Below are positions 1-7,298 of a stretch of 32,377 bases of DNA, in pieces. Source of the stretch: a virus; IMG/VR virus record IMGVR_UViG_3300030101_004750, positions 1 through 32,377 of that record; one strand, given 5' to 3'. The notes under the pieces were generated by a model. That model had not been told where the DNA came from, made no database searches, and worked only from the letters and a program-made list of their open reading frames with translations. How positions within the stretch are numbered: position 1 is the first letter of the stretch; each line of letters starts with the position of its first letter. Position numbers and translations under genes: made by a program.

Positions 1-149
1 AAAGAATTATTGACGCTAAAATACCTTACGACCAAATTATCTGTGAGTTTGATAGCTGGATTCATATTTCGGTTTCAAACGATCCATCCGACCCGCCACG
101 GCAAAATGCTTTAACTATCGACAAAAAAGGTGTTCGAGTCTTTGCTTAA
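1..149 (+). CDS. M15-family peptidase (endolysin), C-terminal part
   Basis: This is the end of the endolysin gene whose start lies at 32019 at the other end of the window. The frame is open from base 3 to the TAA at 147-149 and encodes the third metal-binding segment, SWIHIS. Bases 1-70 repeat 32308-32377 with three substitutions, so joining the ends gives one continuous protein of about 145 residues. The VD at the right end reads ID here because of one of those substitutions. The circular join is inferred from the overlap and from frame continuity. Confidence 0.85.
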   Translation, partial: RIIDAKIPYDQIICEFDSWIHISVSNDPSDPPRQNALTIDKKGVRVFA

Positions 150-361
150 TTTCCAATTATTTTGAAAGTCTTTCAAAATTTTGAAAAACAGGTAAGATAA
201 CGCAATGATTTTAAATAATAAAAATATATGCAGTGATATTAAAAATATCACTGAAAAAGTTGCTTAACTTATTAATTATTAATAATAAATGATCGTTGAC
301 TTTCAAAATATTTAGCTGTTTTTTGAAAGATTTTGTTCTTTGTAATCAATCGTTATATTTT
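150..361. other. Candidate phage attachment region (attP) between endolysin and integrase
   Basis: This 212-base stretch has no gene. It is very AT-rich and lies against the 3' end of the integrase gene, the usual place for attP. It holds four copies of CTTTCAAAA/TTTTGAAAG, a 10-bp inverted repeat (231-253) and a second AT-only inverted repeat (269-275 with 279-285). Repeated 9-mers in both orientations around a central symmetric core resemble integrase arm-type and core-type sites. The exact core cannot be fixed without the host attB. No tRNA fragment was recognised. Confidence 0.5.
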
Positions 362-373
362 TTATTTTGAAAG
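160..373. repeat. Five copies of the 9-mer CTTTCAAAA (both orientations)
   Basis: Copies: 160-168 (TTTTGAAAG), 170-178 (CTTTCAAAA, making a 19-bp palindrome with the first), 300-308, 321-329 and 365-373; the last is inside the integrase 3' end. Three copies share a longer form, ACTTTCAAAATA. The clustering is seen directly; a role as integrase arm sites is inferred. The 160-178 palindrome could also act as a weak terminator for the endolysin transcript. Confidence 0.6.
231..253. repeat. 10-bp perfect inverted repeat, 3-base centre
   Basis: CAGTGATATT at 231-240 is the exact reverse complement of 244-253. It lies in the middle of the arm-site cluster, so it could be the recombination core or a directionality-factor site. 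A terminator is less likely because the stem is AT-rich and no T-run follows on the plus strand. Confidence 0.45.
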
Positions 374-1411
374 TTTTTTTACGTTTTTTGAGAAAACTTC
401 CGGCCCACGCCCTACGTTGTGGATTCTCTTTTGCAAGTAATGTTCTGTCATTTGAAAATTTGTATGACCGAGCAAAGCCTTAGCATTCTTTAAGCCTTCT
501 TGTTCCCCAGTGCTCATCGATGTTTGCAAATAAACATCAGTTGCACTTTTAGGCCGTACATCTCGCCGATTAAAATTTTTAGGATCAACTCCTAGAAATT
601 TAAGTGCTTTTCTGTGGTGATGACCAATCACCTCCTTTGAAATTTCCCTTCCCTTTTTGTGAAACATTCTTTCACAAACAAAATCCCCATGGATCCGTTT
701 TATTTCACTCAACAAAAATTTGATTGATTGTGAGATTTCAATAGCAACCAAGGCATCTCTTTTTTGAGTTTTGAAATAAATGTGTCCGTCCCTAACGTCT
801 TTCCATTTGATAGCAAGAACATCCCCCAAGCGTTGACCCGTTAGATACAGCATTTCCATAACGCAACCATAAATCGGCGTGGTAAAATTTTTCATCACTT
901 CAATGGAATTATGCAGATCGCTTGATTCTATCAAAACTTTTCTTGTTTTGATTTTCATTGGTTGAACGCTGGCAGTGACATCAATTGCAACCACTTGGCA
1001 CTCAATCGCAAATTTAAAAACCATTCCCATGAACTGCAAGATTTTGTTGAAGCGTCTAGGTCGATTTAAATAAGTTGTGGTTTTTAGTTTTATAAACATC
1101 GCAGAATTTATTTTTTCTAATTCGATCAAACGAAAATGTTTTTCACAGAATTTTTGCGTGGATCGGTATTGCTTAAACGATCCCGGTGAAACCTCACTTT
1201 TTTTGAGTTCCATCATCGCCGCTATAATTTCGACCGTATTAGCTGATGATTTTTTAGCTAACAACTGCTCACCATAACGAATGGTTTCGGGGCTCATAAG
1301 CCCAATGTTTCGCATCTTTTTATCAGGGCCAAGGGAAATCCAAATTGATCTCCCCTTAAGATACATATTGGGGGGAAGGTGATGCGGATTACTTTTTCTT
1401 TTGCGGCCCAT
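362..1411 (-). CDS. int: Tyrosine recombinase (phage integrase)
   Basis: This 349-residue protein would integrate and excise the phage by recombining attP with the host attB. The C-terminal catalytic domain shows the first arginine in TGQRLGDVLAIKW, the RDVRPKSATD segment that stands where HxxR normally lies (R replaces the usual H), and LLGHTNFQMTEHYLQ, with the second His and the nucleophilic Tyr. The N-terminal third fits the arm-binding and core-binding domains. It overlaps the 3' end of the upstream repressor gene by 23 bases, so the two are probably cotranscribed leftward. Its 3' end abuts the candidate attP. Confidence 0.93.
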   Translation of the reverse strand: MGRKRKSNPHHLPPNMYLKGRSIWISLGPDKKMRNIGLMSPETIRYGEQLLAKKSSANTVEIIAAMMELKKSEVSPGSFKQYRSTQKFCEKHFRLIELEKINSAMFIKLKTTTYLNRPRRFNKILQFMGMVFKFAIECQVVAIDVTASVQPMKIKTRKVLIESSDLHNSIEVMKNFTTPIYGCVMEMLYLTGQRLGDVLAIKWKDVRDGHIYFKTQKRDALVAIEISQSIKFLLSEIKRIHGDFVCERMFHKKGREISKEVIGHHHRKALKFLGVDPKNFNRRDVRPKSATDVYLQTSMSTGEQEGLKNAKALLGHTNFQMTEHYLQKRIHNVGRGPEVFSKNVKKLSK

Positions 1412-1781
1412 CAGATTCGGTCAAAATTTGAAATATTCGGTTGGCTTGATCGATTGTGATAACTTTGTTTGCTTTAAAATGAACTTTTTTTTCATCCAGT
1501 TCGTAGGTGTTTATGCTTAACGTATTTTTGCTGGTTTCCAGAACATCATATTCGGGCAGCAAATATTCCTCTGGGACGTTAAAGGCTTTGGCAATTTTTG
1601 TAAGAGCTATGCGTGATGGCTTAGAGACTCCTCGCACATATCGACTTATTGCATCTCGACCCTTGAGCCCAGCTTGTTTAGCTAATTCCGTTTGGTTCCA
1701 GCCTTTGATCTGCATATGTTCTAAAAGTTTTTGCTGAAAGCTCTTCCCTTCAACTAATTCTAATTTCTTTTCTGCGTTCAT
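1389..1781 (-). CDS. XRE/CI-type transcriptional repressor
   Basis: This protein has a helix-turn-helix of the XRE (lambda repressor/Cro) family near the N-terminus (QKLLEHMQIKGWNQTELAKQ, then GRDAISRYVRG). No LexA-like peptidase domain is visible, so it is a short repressor of about 130 residues. The start at 1781 (MNAEKK) was chosen as an ATG just before the domain with GGG six bases upstream; ATG at 1823 and TTG at 1832 are also in frame. It lies divergent from a Cro-like gene, and the integrase gene overlaps its 3' end, which is the usual lysogeny layout. Confidence 0.87.
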   Translation of the reverse strand: MNAEKKLELVEGKSFQQKLLEHMQIKGWNQTELAKQAGLKGRDAISRYVRGVSKPSRIALTKIAKAFNVPEEYLLPEYDVLETSKNTLSINTYELDEKKVHFKANKVITIDQANRIFQILTESDGPQKKK

Positions 1782-1856
1782 TTTTAACCCATTCTGCCGT
1801 TGTGGTTTTGTATTGAACAACATGATACACAAAAACGTATTTTAAAACAAAAATAA

Positions 1857-1884
1857 AAAATAGGCGTGACATATTGACACTCAA
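1857..1884 (-). promoter_or_regulatory. Candidate promoter for repressor and integrase
   Basis: On the minus strand, TTGAGT (complement of 1879-1884) is followed after 16 bases by TATTTT (complement of 1857-1862), a reasonable sigma70-like pair upstream of the repressor start. It overlaps the rightward -35 box, so a repressor bound here could control both directions. Confidence 0.45.
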
Positions 1885-1937
1885 TTGCGTCTTGGTTTAA
1901 GGTTATTATTCGCTCTTTCAAGTTGTTTTTGAGTGCA
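1874..1937 (+). promoter_or_regulatory. Candidate early rightward promoter and operator
   Basis: TTGACA at 1874-1879 is a consensus -35 box; a weak -10 (TTAAGG) sits 17 bases on at 1897-1902. CACTCAA at 1878-1884 recurs inverted as TTGAGTG at 1929-1935, and the two copies are plausible half-operators for the repressor or the Cro-like protein. Operator status is inferred from position and symmetry only. Confidence 0.4.
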
Positions 1938-1974
1938 ACATGAAATTAAAAAACGACAAAATAAAATAATAGTT

Positions 1975-2253
1975 ATGGAAAACAAACAGTTAACAATTGA
2001 CATCAAAGACATCATAAATGTTTTTGGCAGCGCAAGAGAATTGTCAGGGGATTACAAGAAGTATTTTGATTGTGATCTGAGTGTGACAACAATTGCGCAG
2101 TGGGTGCGTAGAAATAACATAAGAGGCGAACATCTTTTTTGCTTGGCTTACATTGCAAAGCAAAAAAATTTAAGATTTGAGTTGAGTGATTTTATCTCTG
2201 AGGGGAGTGAAAATGAGCACAAAAGCAAAGAAAGCAGTATTAAAAATCATTAG
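1975..2253 (+). CDS. Cro-like DNA-binding protein (putative)
   Basis: This is the first gene rightward from the divergent control region, encoding about 92 residues from the ATG at 1975; GTG at 1933 is an upstream alternative that would overlap the operator. The middle part (ARELSGDYKKYFDCDLSVTT followed by IAQWVRRNN) reads like a degenerate helix-turn-helix of the Cro type. The position, opposite an XRE repressor, is the main support for a Cro role. Its 3' end overlaps the next gene by about 40 bases. The family assignment is tentative. Confidence 0.6.
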   Translation: MENKQLTIDIKDIINVFGSARELSGDYKKYFDCDLSVTTIAQWVRRNNIRGEHLFCLAYIAKQKNLRFELSDFISEGSENEHKSKESSIKNH

Positions 2254-2662
2254 TGATGAAGTTCAGACAAAAAAGGAAGAACAAGAATTAGACTCGTTAG
2301 CAACTCGAGAAGCAGTGCTACTTGAGCTTGACCGAGCAGAAGTTTGGCAAGATTTCGGGTGGGCAATGAATATCTTGTGCAAAACTTTTTTAAGTTATTA
2401 CGAGGACTACGACATTGCTGAAATAAAATCAGCATTAATGTTAATGCGAGATATGCACGTTAAAACAAAAGATTCAACTTTGAACTCGCCAATTCTGCAT
2501 TCGGTCACTAAGAATATGCTCTCAGACAATTGCCCACTTGTTACTAAAATGAGACAGTTGGTTGACCTTCCTGCGAGAGATCGGCAGCGGTGGATTGATC
2601 GAGAACGGAAACACATGATCAAGGCAACATCCGACATCTCTGATATCGATGGCAATGTATGA
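2213..2662 (+). CDS. Hypothetical early protein
   Basis: This 149-residue protein was not recognised. The start at 2213 is set by a near-perfect Shine-Dalgarno (GAGGGGAG); the in-frame start at 2186 lacks one. The sequence is largely helical and charged, with a lysine-rich N-terminus and a basic region near the C-terminus (RDRQRWIDRERKHM). No catalytic motif is visible. It overlaps the RuvC-like gene by four bases (ATGA), so translation is probably coupled and a role in replication or recombination is possible. Confidence 0.7.
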   Translation: MSTKAKKAVLKIISDEVQTKKEEQELDSLATREAVLLELDRAEVWQDFGWAMNILCKTFLSYYEDYDIAEIKSALMLMRDMHVKTKDSTLNSPILHSVTKNMLSDNCPLVTKMRQLVDLPARDRQRWIDRERKHMIKATSDISDIDGNV

Positions 2663-3159
2663 AAGTGATCGGCATCGATCCGGGCAAAGATGGAGCCATC
2701 GCAGTGTTTGATTTGAATTTAGCTCCCATAATCGCCGTACATGATATGCCAAACTTTGAAATCAAAGCCGGAAAAACGGTGAAAAAAAGATTGGACGAAC
2801 ACGCCCTTGCCAAATTGATCGGACAAATTAAACCTGATCACGCTTGGCTTGAGCGTGTTTCAGCCATGCCTCGTCAAGGTGTGAGCTCCACTTTTTCTTT
2901 CGGAACAAGTTACGGAATTATCAAAGGTATATTAGCGGCATTAAAAATTCCATATTCGGAAGTGACTCCACAAAAATGGACAAAATCGTTGGCTGTTCCA
3001 CAAGGTAAGGATGGATCGAGGAAAAGGGCTTGCGAACTATTCCCTGACAGCAGTCATTTTTTTGAACGCAAAAAAGATCATAACAGAGCCGACGCTGCAC
3101 TGATTGGGTATTTCGGAGCACGGCAAAATTACATAAAAAAATTTGCCCTCAATGTATGA
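2659..3159 (+). CDS. RuvC-like Holliday-junction resolvase
   Basis: This 166-residue protein has the RNase H-like fold signature of RuvC resolvases: VIGIDPGKDGAIA at the N-terminus with the first Asp (D7), a Glu in WLERVSAMP near residue 65, and a C-terminal DHNRADAALIGYFG segment with the last acidic residues. RuvC enzymes cut four-way junctions as metal-dependent dimers; in phages they resolve branched DNA before packaging. Its length is close to bacterial RuvC. It overlaps the previous gene by four bases and lies among other recombination genes. Confidence 0.85.
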   Translation: MKVIGIDPGKDGAIAVFDLNLAPIIAVHDMPNFEIKAGKTVKKRLDEHALAKLIGQIKPDHAWLERVSAMPRQGVSSTFSFGTSYGIIKGILAALKIPYSEVTPQKWTKSLAVPQGKDGSRKRACELFPDSSHFFERKKDHNRADAALIGYFGARQNYIKKFALNV

Positions 3160-3184
3160 AGTTAAGCACAACAAATAATTAAAA

Positions 3185-3313
3185 ATGGAAGAAAAAGATT
3201 TTGAACAACTGATAGCTGCGATTCTTATTTTCAAAAGTAAGAGCGACAGTCCGGCACAGCTAAAAAAACTGATTGCATTAGCGAAGGAATTGAGCAGGGA
3301 GATGGATAAATGA
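3185..3313 (+). CDS. Small hypothetical protein (42 aa)
   Basis: This short gene reads MEEKDFEQLIAAILIFKSKS and ends SREMDK. It is supported by filling the gap between its neighbours and by its stop overlapping the next start (ATGA at 3310). The upstream ribosome site is weak. The product looks like a single amphipathic helix. No function is suggested. Confidence 0.55.
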   Translation: MEEKDFEQLIAAILIFKSKSDSPAQLKKLIALAKELSREMDK

Positions 3314-3510
3314 TTTTAACCAAAAAAGAATTGATAGAAATTACGGGAAAGAAACAGCACTCCAAGCAAGCTCAAACCTTACGTCACATGAACATTCCTT
3401 TCAAAACCAGATTAGATGGGAGTCTAGTTGTCGCAAGTTTTCATTTCCAAAAAGATGATTTTATTTCCAAGCCGTCAGTTAGCGAATCAATCGCCGGGTT
3501 AATTTTATGA
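3310..3510 (+). CDS. DUF4224-type protein
   Basis: This 66-residue protein begins ILTKKELIEITGKKQHSKQA and continues with a 'xLRHMNIPFKTRLDGSLVV' stretch, which matches the pattern I know from DUF4224: a short phage domain with a helix-turn-helix-like start and a small beta segment. Its role is not established; DUF4224 genes commonly lie in phage early operons. Both ends overlap the neighbours by four bases, so it is part of a translationally coupled set. Confidence 0.72.
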   Translation: MILTKKELIEITGKKQHSKQAQTLRHMNIPFKTRLDGSLVVASFHFQKDDFISKPSVSESIAGLIL

Positions 3511-4313
3511 ACAATTTTGAAAAATTATTGATTGATCACTTGAGCCCTTCAAGCATCAATCGTTTTATGGCTGATCAATCAGGATGGTGTGTTAATTATT
3601 TGCTTAATCAGAAATTTAAAGTGGGTTATGCAGCCTTCGTTGGAAAAGCTGTGGAAACTGGATTAGCTCAAAAGTTGTTTTTCCCAGAAACATCACTTAA
3701 TGAATGCACAGCGATGGCTGTTCGCCAATTTGATGCTGAAGTTAAAAGCCAAGGTGGTTTGATGGTGGATGATCTTGGCGAGCATTACGAAAAAATTAAA
3801 GCGATGATTCCCTTGGCGATTGAACATTTTAAGCCGTACGGCGAACCGACTCGATCAATGGGAAATCATCAACACAAAATCCAAATGGATTTTCGGTTTG
3901 GTAAAAAGCCCAACGACAAAATTGAAACGATTGGCTATCTCGATTTTTTTTACGAGGATAAACCTTTAATTATTGATCTCAAGACAACAATGAGAGCTCC
4001 GTCCCGGTGGAGTCAAGGTCATGGCATTCAAGCCGCCATCTATAGCTTTGCTATGAACTGCCCAGTCAAGTTTGTTTATGTCACGCCTAAAAAAATTGTT
4101 GAGCTCACGTTAGAAGAAGAAGACAAAAAAGAATTTTTGGGAATTGCGAAAGCTGCGGTGATTCGTATGAATCATTTTCTCAGTCTGTCGGAAGATCCCA
4201 TTAAGCTCGCTCGGAGTGCCGGGCATGATCCTTCAAGTTTTTATTGGAAGGACAATCCAACCTTCGAGCAAATTTTAATTAACGTAGAAAAGGAAAAAAG
4301 TCATGCCGCTTGA
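3507..4313 (+). CDS. PD-(D/E)XK (RecB/Cas4-like) exonuclease
   Basis: This 268-residue protein starts with LSPSSINRFMADQSGWCVNY, the usual opening of the RecB-like PDDEXK_1 group. The catalytic core is visible as GYLDFFYEDKPLIIDLKTT (about residues 140-160), giving the metal-binding Asp and the D-x-K of the motif. Such enzymes resect DNA ends for phage recombination, often next to an ssDNA-binding or annealing protein. The following gene overlaps by 11 bases and may be that partner. No iron-sulphur cysteine cluster of the true Cas4 type is obvious. Confidence 0.82.
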   Translation: MNNFEKLLIDHLSPSSINRFMADQSGWCVNYLLNQKFKVGYAAFVGKAVETGLAQKLFFPETSLNECTAMAVRQFDAEVKSQGGLMVDDLGEHYEKIKAMIPLAIEHFKPYGEPTRSMGNHQHKIQMDFRFGKKPNDKIETIGYLDFFYEDKPLIIDLKTTMRAPSRWSQGHGIQAAIYSFAMNCPVKFVYVTPKKIVELTLEEEDKKEFLGIAKAAVIRMNHFLSLSEDPIKLARSAGHDPSSFYWKDNPTFEQILINVEKEKSHAA

Positions 4314-4872
4314 ACTCAGTAGCGCAGAAAAAGTACCGTATTTAAAATATAGCCCAAGAGACAATGAGTGGAGTTTATCATCAGAAGATGGAGCTTATTC
4401 ATTTGATTGGGATGGTCCTGCCATTTGGGATGTTGAAAAAATTGAACTTGGTTGGTTGCTCTTGGATGTTGGAATGAGAGAGTGGGAGCCTTGGCCTGGC
4501 AACAAACGAACACCAAAACCTGATGAGAGAGAGTGGAAGCAAGGATTCATTTGCAAGGTTTTTAGCAAAAATCAATTTGATGATGCTCCGGTGAGGCAGT
4601 TCTCTAGCAACGGCACCGGGATCAACAAATTTATTACGAACCTTTATAATGAAGCTGAAAAGGTTAGCAATCGTTTTGCCGATGGCAAAGTTCCTGTTGT
4701 CACAATCACGGGGGCTGACAAAGAAAGTTATAAAGGTAAAGGATCGACCAAAATCCCAACCTTTGAAATTGTAAAGTGGGTAGCTCGTCCAAGTGAGTTA
4801 GACGGTGATGAAGTGGCTGAAGCTCCGAAGCCAAAGCAAAAACCAAAAAACGAAAATCCAGAATTTGAATGA
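4303..4872 (+). CDS. Putative single-stranded DNA-binding-type replication protein
   Basis: This 189-residue protein is not firmly recognised. It has a central region rich in Trp, Phe and beta-type sequence (YSFDWDGPAIWDVEKIELGW, then EWKQGFICKVFSK) compatible with an OB-like fold, then a disordered, Pro/Lys-rich tail ending NENPEFE. An acidic, aromatic-ended tail is typical of phage and bacterial SSBs, which use it to recruit partners. The position between exonuclease and prim-pol/helicase supports an ssDNA-binding role. A strong terminator follows 8 bases after the stop. Confidence 0.5.
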   Translation: MPLELSSAEKVPYLKYSPRDNEWSLSSEDGAYSFDWDGPAIWDVEKIELGWLLLDVGMREWEPWPGNKRTPKPDEREWKQGFICKVFSKNQFDDAPVRQFSSNGTGINKFITNLYNEAEKVSNRFADGKVPVVTITGADKESYKGKGSTKIPTFEIVKWVARPSELDGDEVAEAPKPKQKPKNENPEFE

Positions 4873-4880
4873 TTACCCTG

Positions 4881-4937
4881 CCGCTGAGTCAGTTTACCTC
4901 CTCTAGGCCATACTAAAATTGACTCAGCGGTTTTTTT
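4881..4937 (+). terminator. Strong Rho-independent terminator with long loop
   Basis: CCGCTGAGTCA (4881-4891) pairs exactly with 4920-4930 and is followed by seven Ts (4931-4937). The stem can extend to 15 pairs with one G-T wobble. The 28-base interior is unusually long and holds CCTCCTCT. The prim-pol start codon lies only three bases beyond the T-run. Confidence 0.85.
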
Positions 4938-4940
4938 AAA

Positions 4941-7004
4941 ATGAGTTTATTAAACACATCATTAAAATTTTTAAAAATGGGATTGCATCCGATTCCCTGC
5001 CATCGACCTGATGATCAAACAAAATGCACTTGCCATCACCAACATCAATGCGTATCTATTGGCAAGCATCCAGCGATGCCGTGGCATGGCTTACAAAAAA
5101 CAGGAGTTACCAAAAACAAACTTGACGCTTGGTTTGGCGAAGCTGGTTCTTTTGAAGATTACAATTTAGGACTCATTACCGGGAGCATTAGCAACAATGT
5201 TTTTGTGATTGATGTTGACCTTGGCGAAGGCAAAGAAGGCGATGAATCATTGCTAACCTTAGAGCTTGAGCACGATGATCTGCCGCAAACTTTGCAAACC
5301 ATTACAGGATCAGGTGGTCGGCATTATTTTTTTCGAGCTCCCAAAAATAAAAAAATTATCACTGGTAAAAATGTTCTAGGGCCGGGGCTTGACGTTAGAG
5401 GTGAAGGTGGATTTGTTGTGTGTGAACCAAGTGTTCATCAAAATGGGAACAGCTATAAAACACAATGGGATTTGATTGCTGAAGCTCCCGATTGGTTAAT
5501 CAATTTAGTAGTCGAGCCTACAACAAACGGTCACGCAACAAGTTCCATCCAAGAAGTAAGTTATGGCACAAATCCCTTCAAAGCCGAAGATGGTCGAGAA
5601 GGAGTCATGTATAAGACAATTCTTTCTGAGCTCCACTCATTTATTGACGTTCATCAAAGTATTCCAGAACTTGAAGAATTTGTTGATCAAGCGTACCCGG
5701 TTTATGAAGCAAAAGTAAATACTAGAGGCGTTGATCTCGAAGAAGATAATCGAGGAATTACTTTATTTAGGCAACGAGCTCAGTATCAAATCAATCGAGC
5801 CAAACGAGGTGATTTAAAAATCTTGAACGACCTAACGATTGATCAAGTAAAAAAAAAGACCGATGAAAAGTTATCAATCACAAATTGGGGGCTCGATAAA
5901 TTTCAAGGAACACCGGAGCCTGTTCAATGGTTGGTCAATGGAATTATTCCAATGAAGATTCCGATGTTGTTAGCGGCGATTGGTGGGTTAGGTAAAAGTT
6001 ATTTGGCTTTGGATTTAGCTTTGAAAATTGCCGGCGGAAGTAATGATTGGAACTCTGATGAACAACACTCTTTAGGGGGTCAGATAAAAAAATTTGGCAA
6101 GGTTGTTTTTTTTACAGCCGAAGATTCTGCCGGAGCCGTTCATAGAAGATTAGATAATATGGATTCCGATTTGCGACAAAAAGCAGAAGGAAATTTGTTT
6201 GTTGTTCCGCTACCTGACGCTGGGGGAGCTCATGCCTGGATTTCCAATTCCCAAGGACAACTGCATCACACCATGCAATATTTGGAGATACGAGATCAGT
6301 TACTTGCGATGGATGATTTGGTGCTTGTAATCATTGATCCGCTGCAAGCATTTGTTCACGCCGACATTAACTCTGATCCATCAGCAGCACAATTTTGGTG
6401 GTCGACTCTGAGTGAGCTTTGTGCAACGTGTGGAGCAACAGTGTTGGTGTCGCACCATATGAGAAAAGAAACCGCTTTTGAAATTACAAGACCAGAAGAA
6501 GCAAGACAAGCCATTCGAGGAACAACCGCATTGGTAGACGGTTCGAGGCTTGTTTATGCTCTTTGGAGTTTACCAGCAAAAGAAGAAAAAGAGCTCTGTC
6601 ACTTGTTGGAACTGGAGCACGATCACAATCGATTAGCTGCCGGGGCTGTTGTAAAAACCAACGAGTTTGCATCGATGGGAATACGCAAGTTTGTCAGGAA
6701 TGAAAGTGGTTTGCTTGAGGATTGGACGGACAAAATTGATACGGTTTTGGAAGAACGTGAAGAGATTACCACGATGCAACGCATCGATATTTTTAAGGAA
6801 GTCAAACGAAGATATTCAAACGGTTCAGCTTTTTCCTCGAGCCCACAAGCTCGAACAAATTCGCTTGTTAACTATTTAGTAGAGCGTTTCAAAATGACCC
6901 GGAAAATCGCTAAAAGCAAAATGGGTTATTGGTTGGAGAATGGTGAATTGATTGCAACACAAAAACTCAATAAAAATGTTTTAACTGTTAGGGAAGGAGA
7001 ATAA
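4941..7004 (+). CDS. Primase-polymerase fused to RepA-like (AAA) helicase
   Basis: This 687-residue replication protein has two parts. The N-terminal bifunctional primase/polymerase domain shows CxC/HxxxC residues and GKHPAMPW, the catalytic FVIDVDLGEG (near residue 90) and GSGGRHYFF (near 125). The C-terminal ATPase has a Walker A GGLGKS near residue 350 and a Walker B LVIIDPLQAF near 460, as in RepA-type hexameric helicases. It would prime DNA and unwind the fork; as no DNA polymerase gene is seen, host polymerase is probably used. The ATG has no Shine-Dalgarno and sits right behind a terminator. Confidence 0.9.
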   Translation: MSLLNTSLKFLKMGLHPIPCHRPDDQTKCTCHHQHQCVSIGKHPAMPWHGLQKTGVTKNKLDAWFGEAGSFEDYNLGLITGSISNNVFVIDVDLGEGKEGDESLLTLELEHDDLPQTLQTITGSGGRHYFFRAPKNKKIITGKNVLGPGLDVRGEGGFVVCEPSVHQNGNSYKTQWDLIAEAPDWLINLVVEPTTNGHATSSIQEVSYGTNPFKAEDGREGVMYKTILSELHSFIDVHQSIPELEEFVDQAYPVYEAKVNTRGVDLEEDNRGITLFRQRAQYQINRAKRGDLKILNDLTIDQVKKKTDEKLSITNWGLDKFQGTPEPVQWLVNGIIPMKIPMLLAAIGGLGKSYLALDLALKIAGGSNDWNSDEQHSLGGQIKKFGKVVFFTAEDSAGAVHRRLDNMDSDLRQKAEGNLFVVPLPDAGGAHAWISNSQGQLHHTMQYLEIRDQLLAMDDLVLVIIDPLQAFVHADINSDPSAAQFWWSTLSELCATCGATVLVSHHMRKETAFEITRPEEARQAIRGTTALVDGSRLVYALWSLPAKEEKELCHLLELEHDHNRLAAGAVVKTNEFASMGIRKFVRNESGLLEDWTDKIDTVLEEREEITTMQRIDIFKEVKRRYSNGSAFSSSPQARTNSLVNYLVERFKMTRKIAKSKMGYWLENGELIATQKLNKNVLTVREGE

Positions 7005-7007
7005 AAA

Positions 7008-7298
7008 ATGAAATTTTTACAAATTGTAAAAACCACAAAAGACACTGTAGGTTGGTTAAAAAAAACTGGTTATACCGAAACAGTTCTTGGGCGAGTTCAT
7101 CGTCCGAATGTTTTAGCAACGCTGACCGAAATCAAACGCAACGATAAACCTGAATATGTGGTTGCGGTGCGTGATGTGCAAAAGCGTGAATTGGTTGGAG
7201 TCCAACACAAATTTTTAGAAAAAGATCGTGCTGAAAAATTGTTTAACAATATTGCGAATGACTTATGTAAAGATTTGGGTTATGAGCAATCTCATTAA
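7008..7298 (+). CDS. Hypothetical protein (96 aa)
   Basis: This protein was not recognised. It is preceded by a good ribosome site (GGAAGGAG) placed inside the end of the helicase gene, so it is cotranslated with it. The sequence is basic and beta-rich in the middle (PEYVVAVRDVQKRELVGVQH) with a helical C-terminus. No catalytic motif or membrane segment is visible. Confidence 0.65.
   Translation: MKFLQIVKTTKDTVGWLKKTGYTETVLGRVHRPNVLATLTEIKRNDKPEYVVAVRDVQKRELVGVQHKFLEKDRAEKLFNNIANDLCKDLGYEQSH

Noticed and set aside
1-70. True direct terminal repeat of a linear virion genome
   Set aside because: The copies differ at three positions and lie inside one continuous gene; circular overlap explains them better.
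150-361. tRNA gene or tRNA 3' end at the att region
   Set aside because: No cloverleaf or GTTCRANYC-like T-arm sequence could be found.
1077-1277. Open frame on the plus strand within the integrase gene
   Set aside because: Shadow of the integrase coding strand; no ribosome site and no recognisable product.
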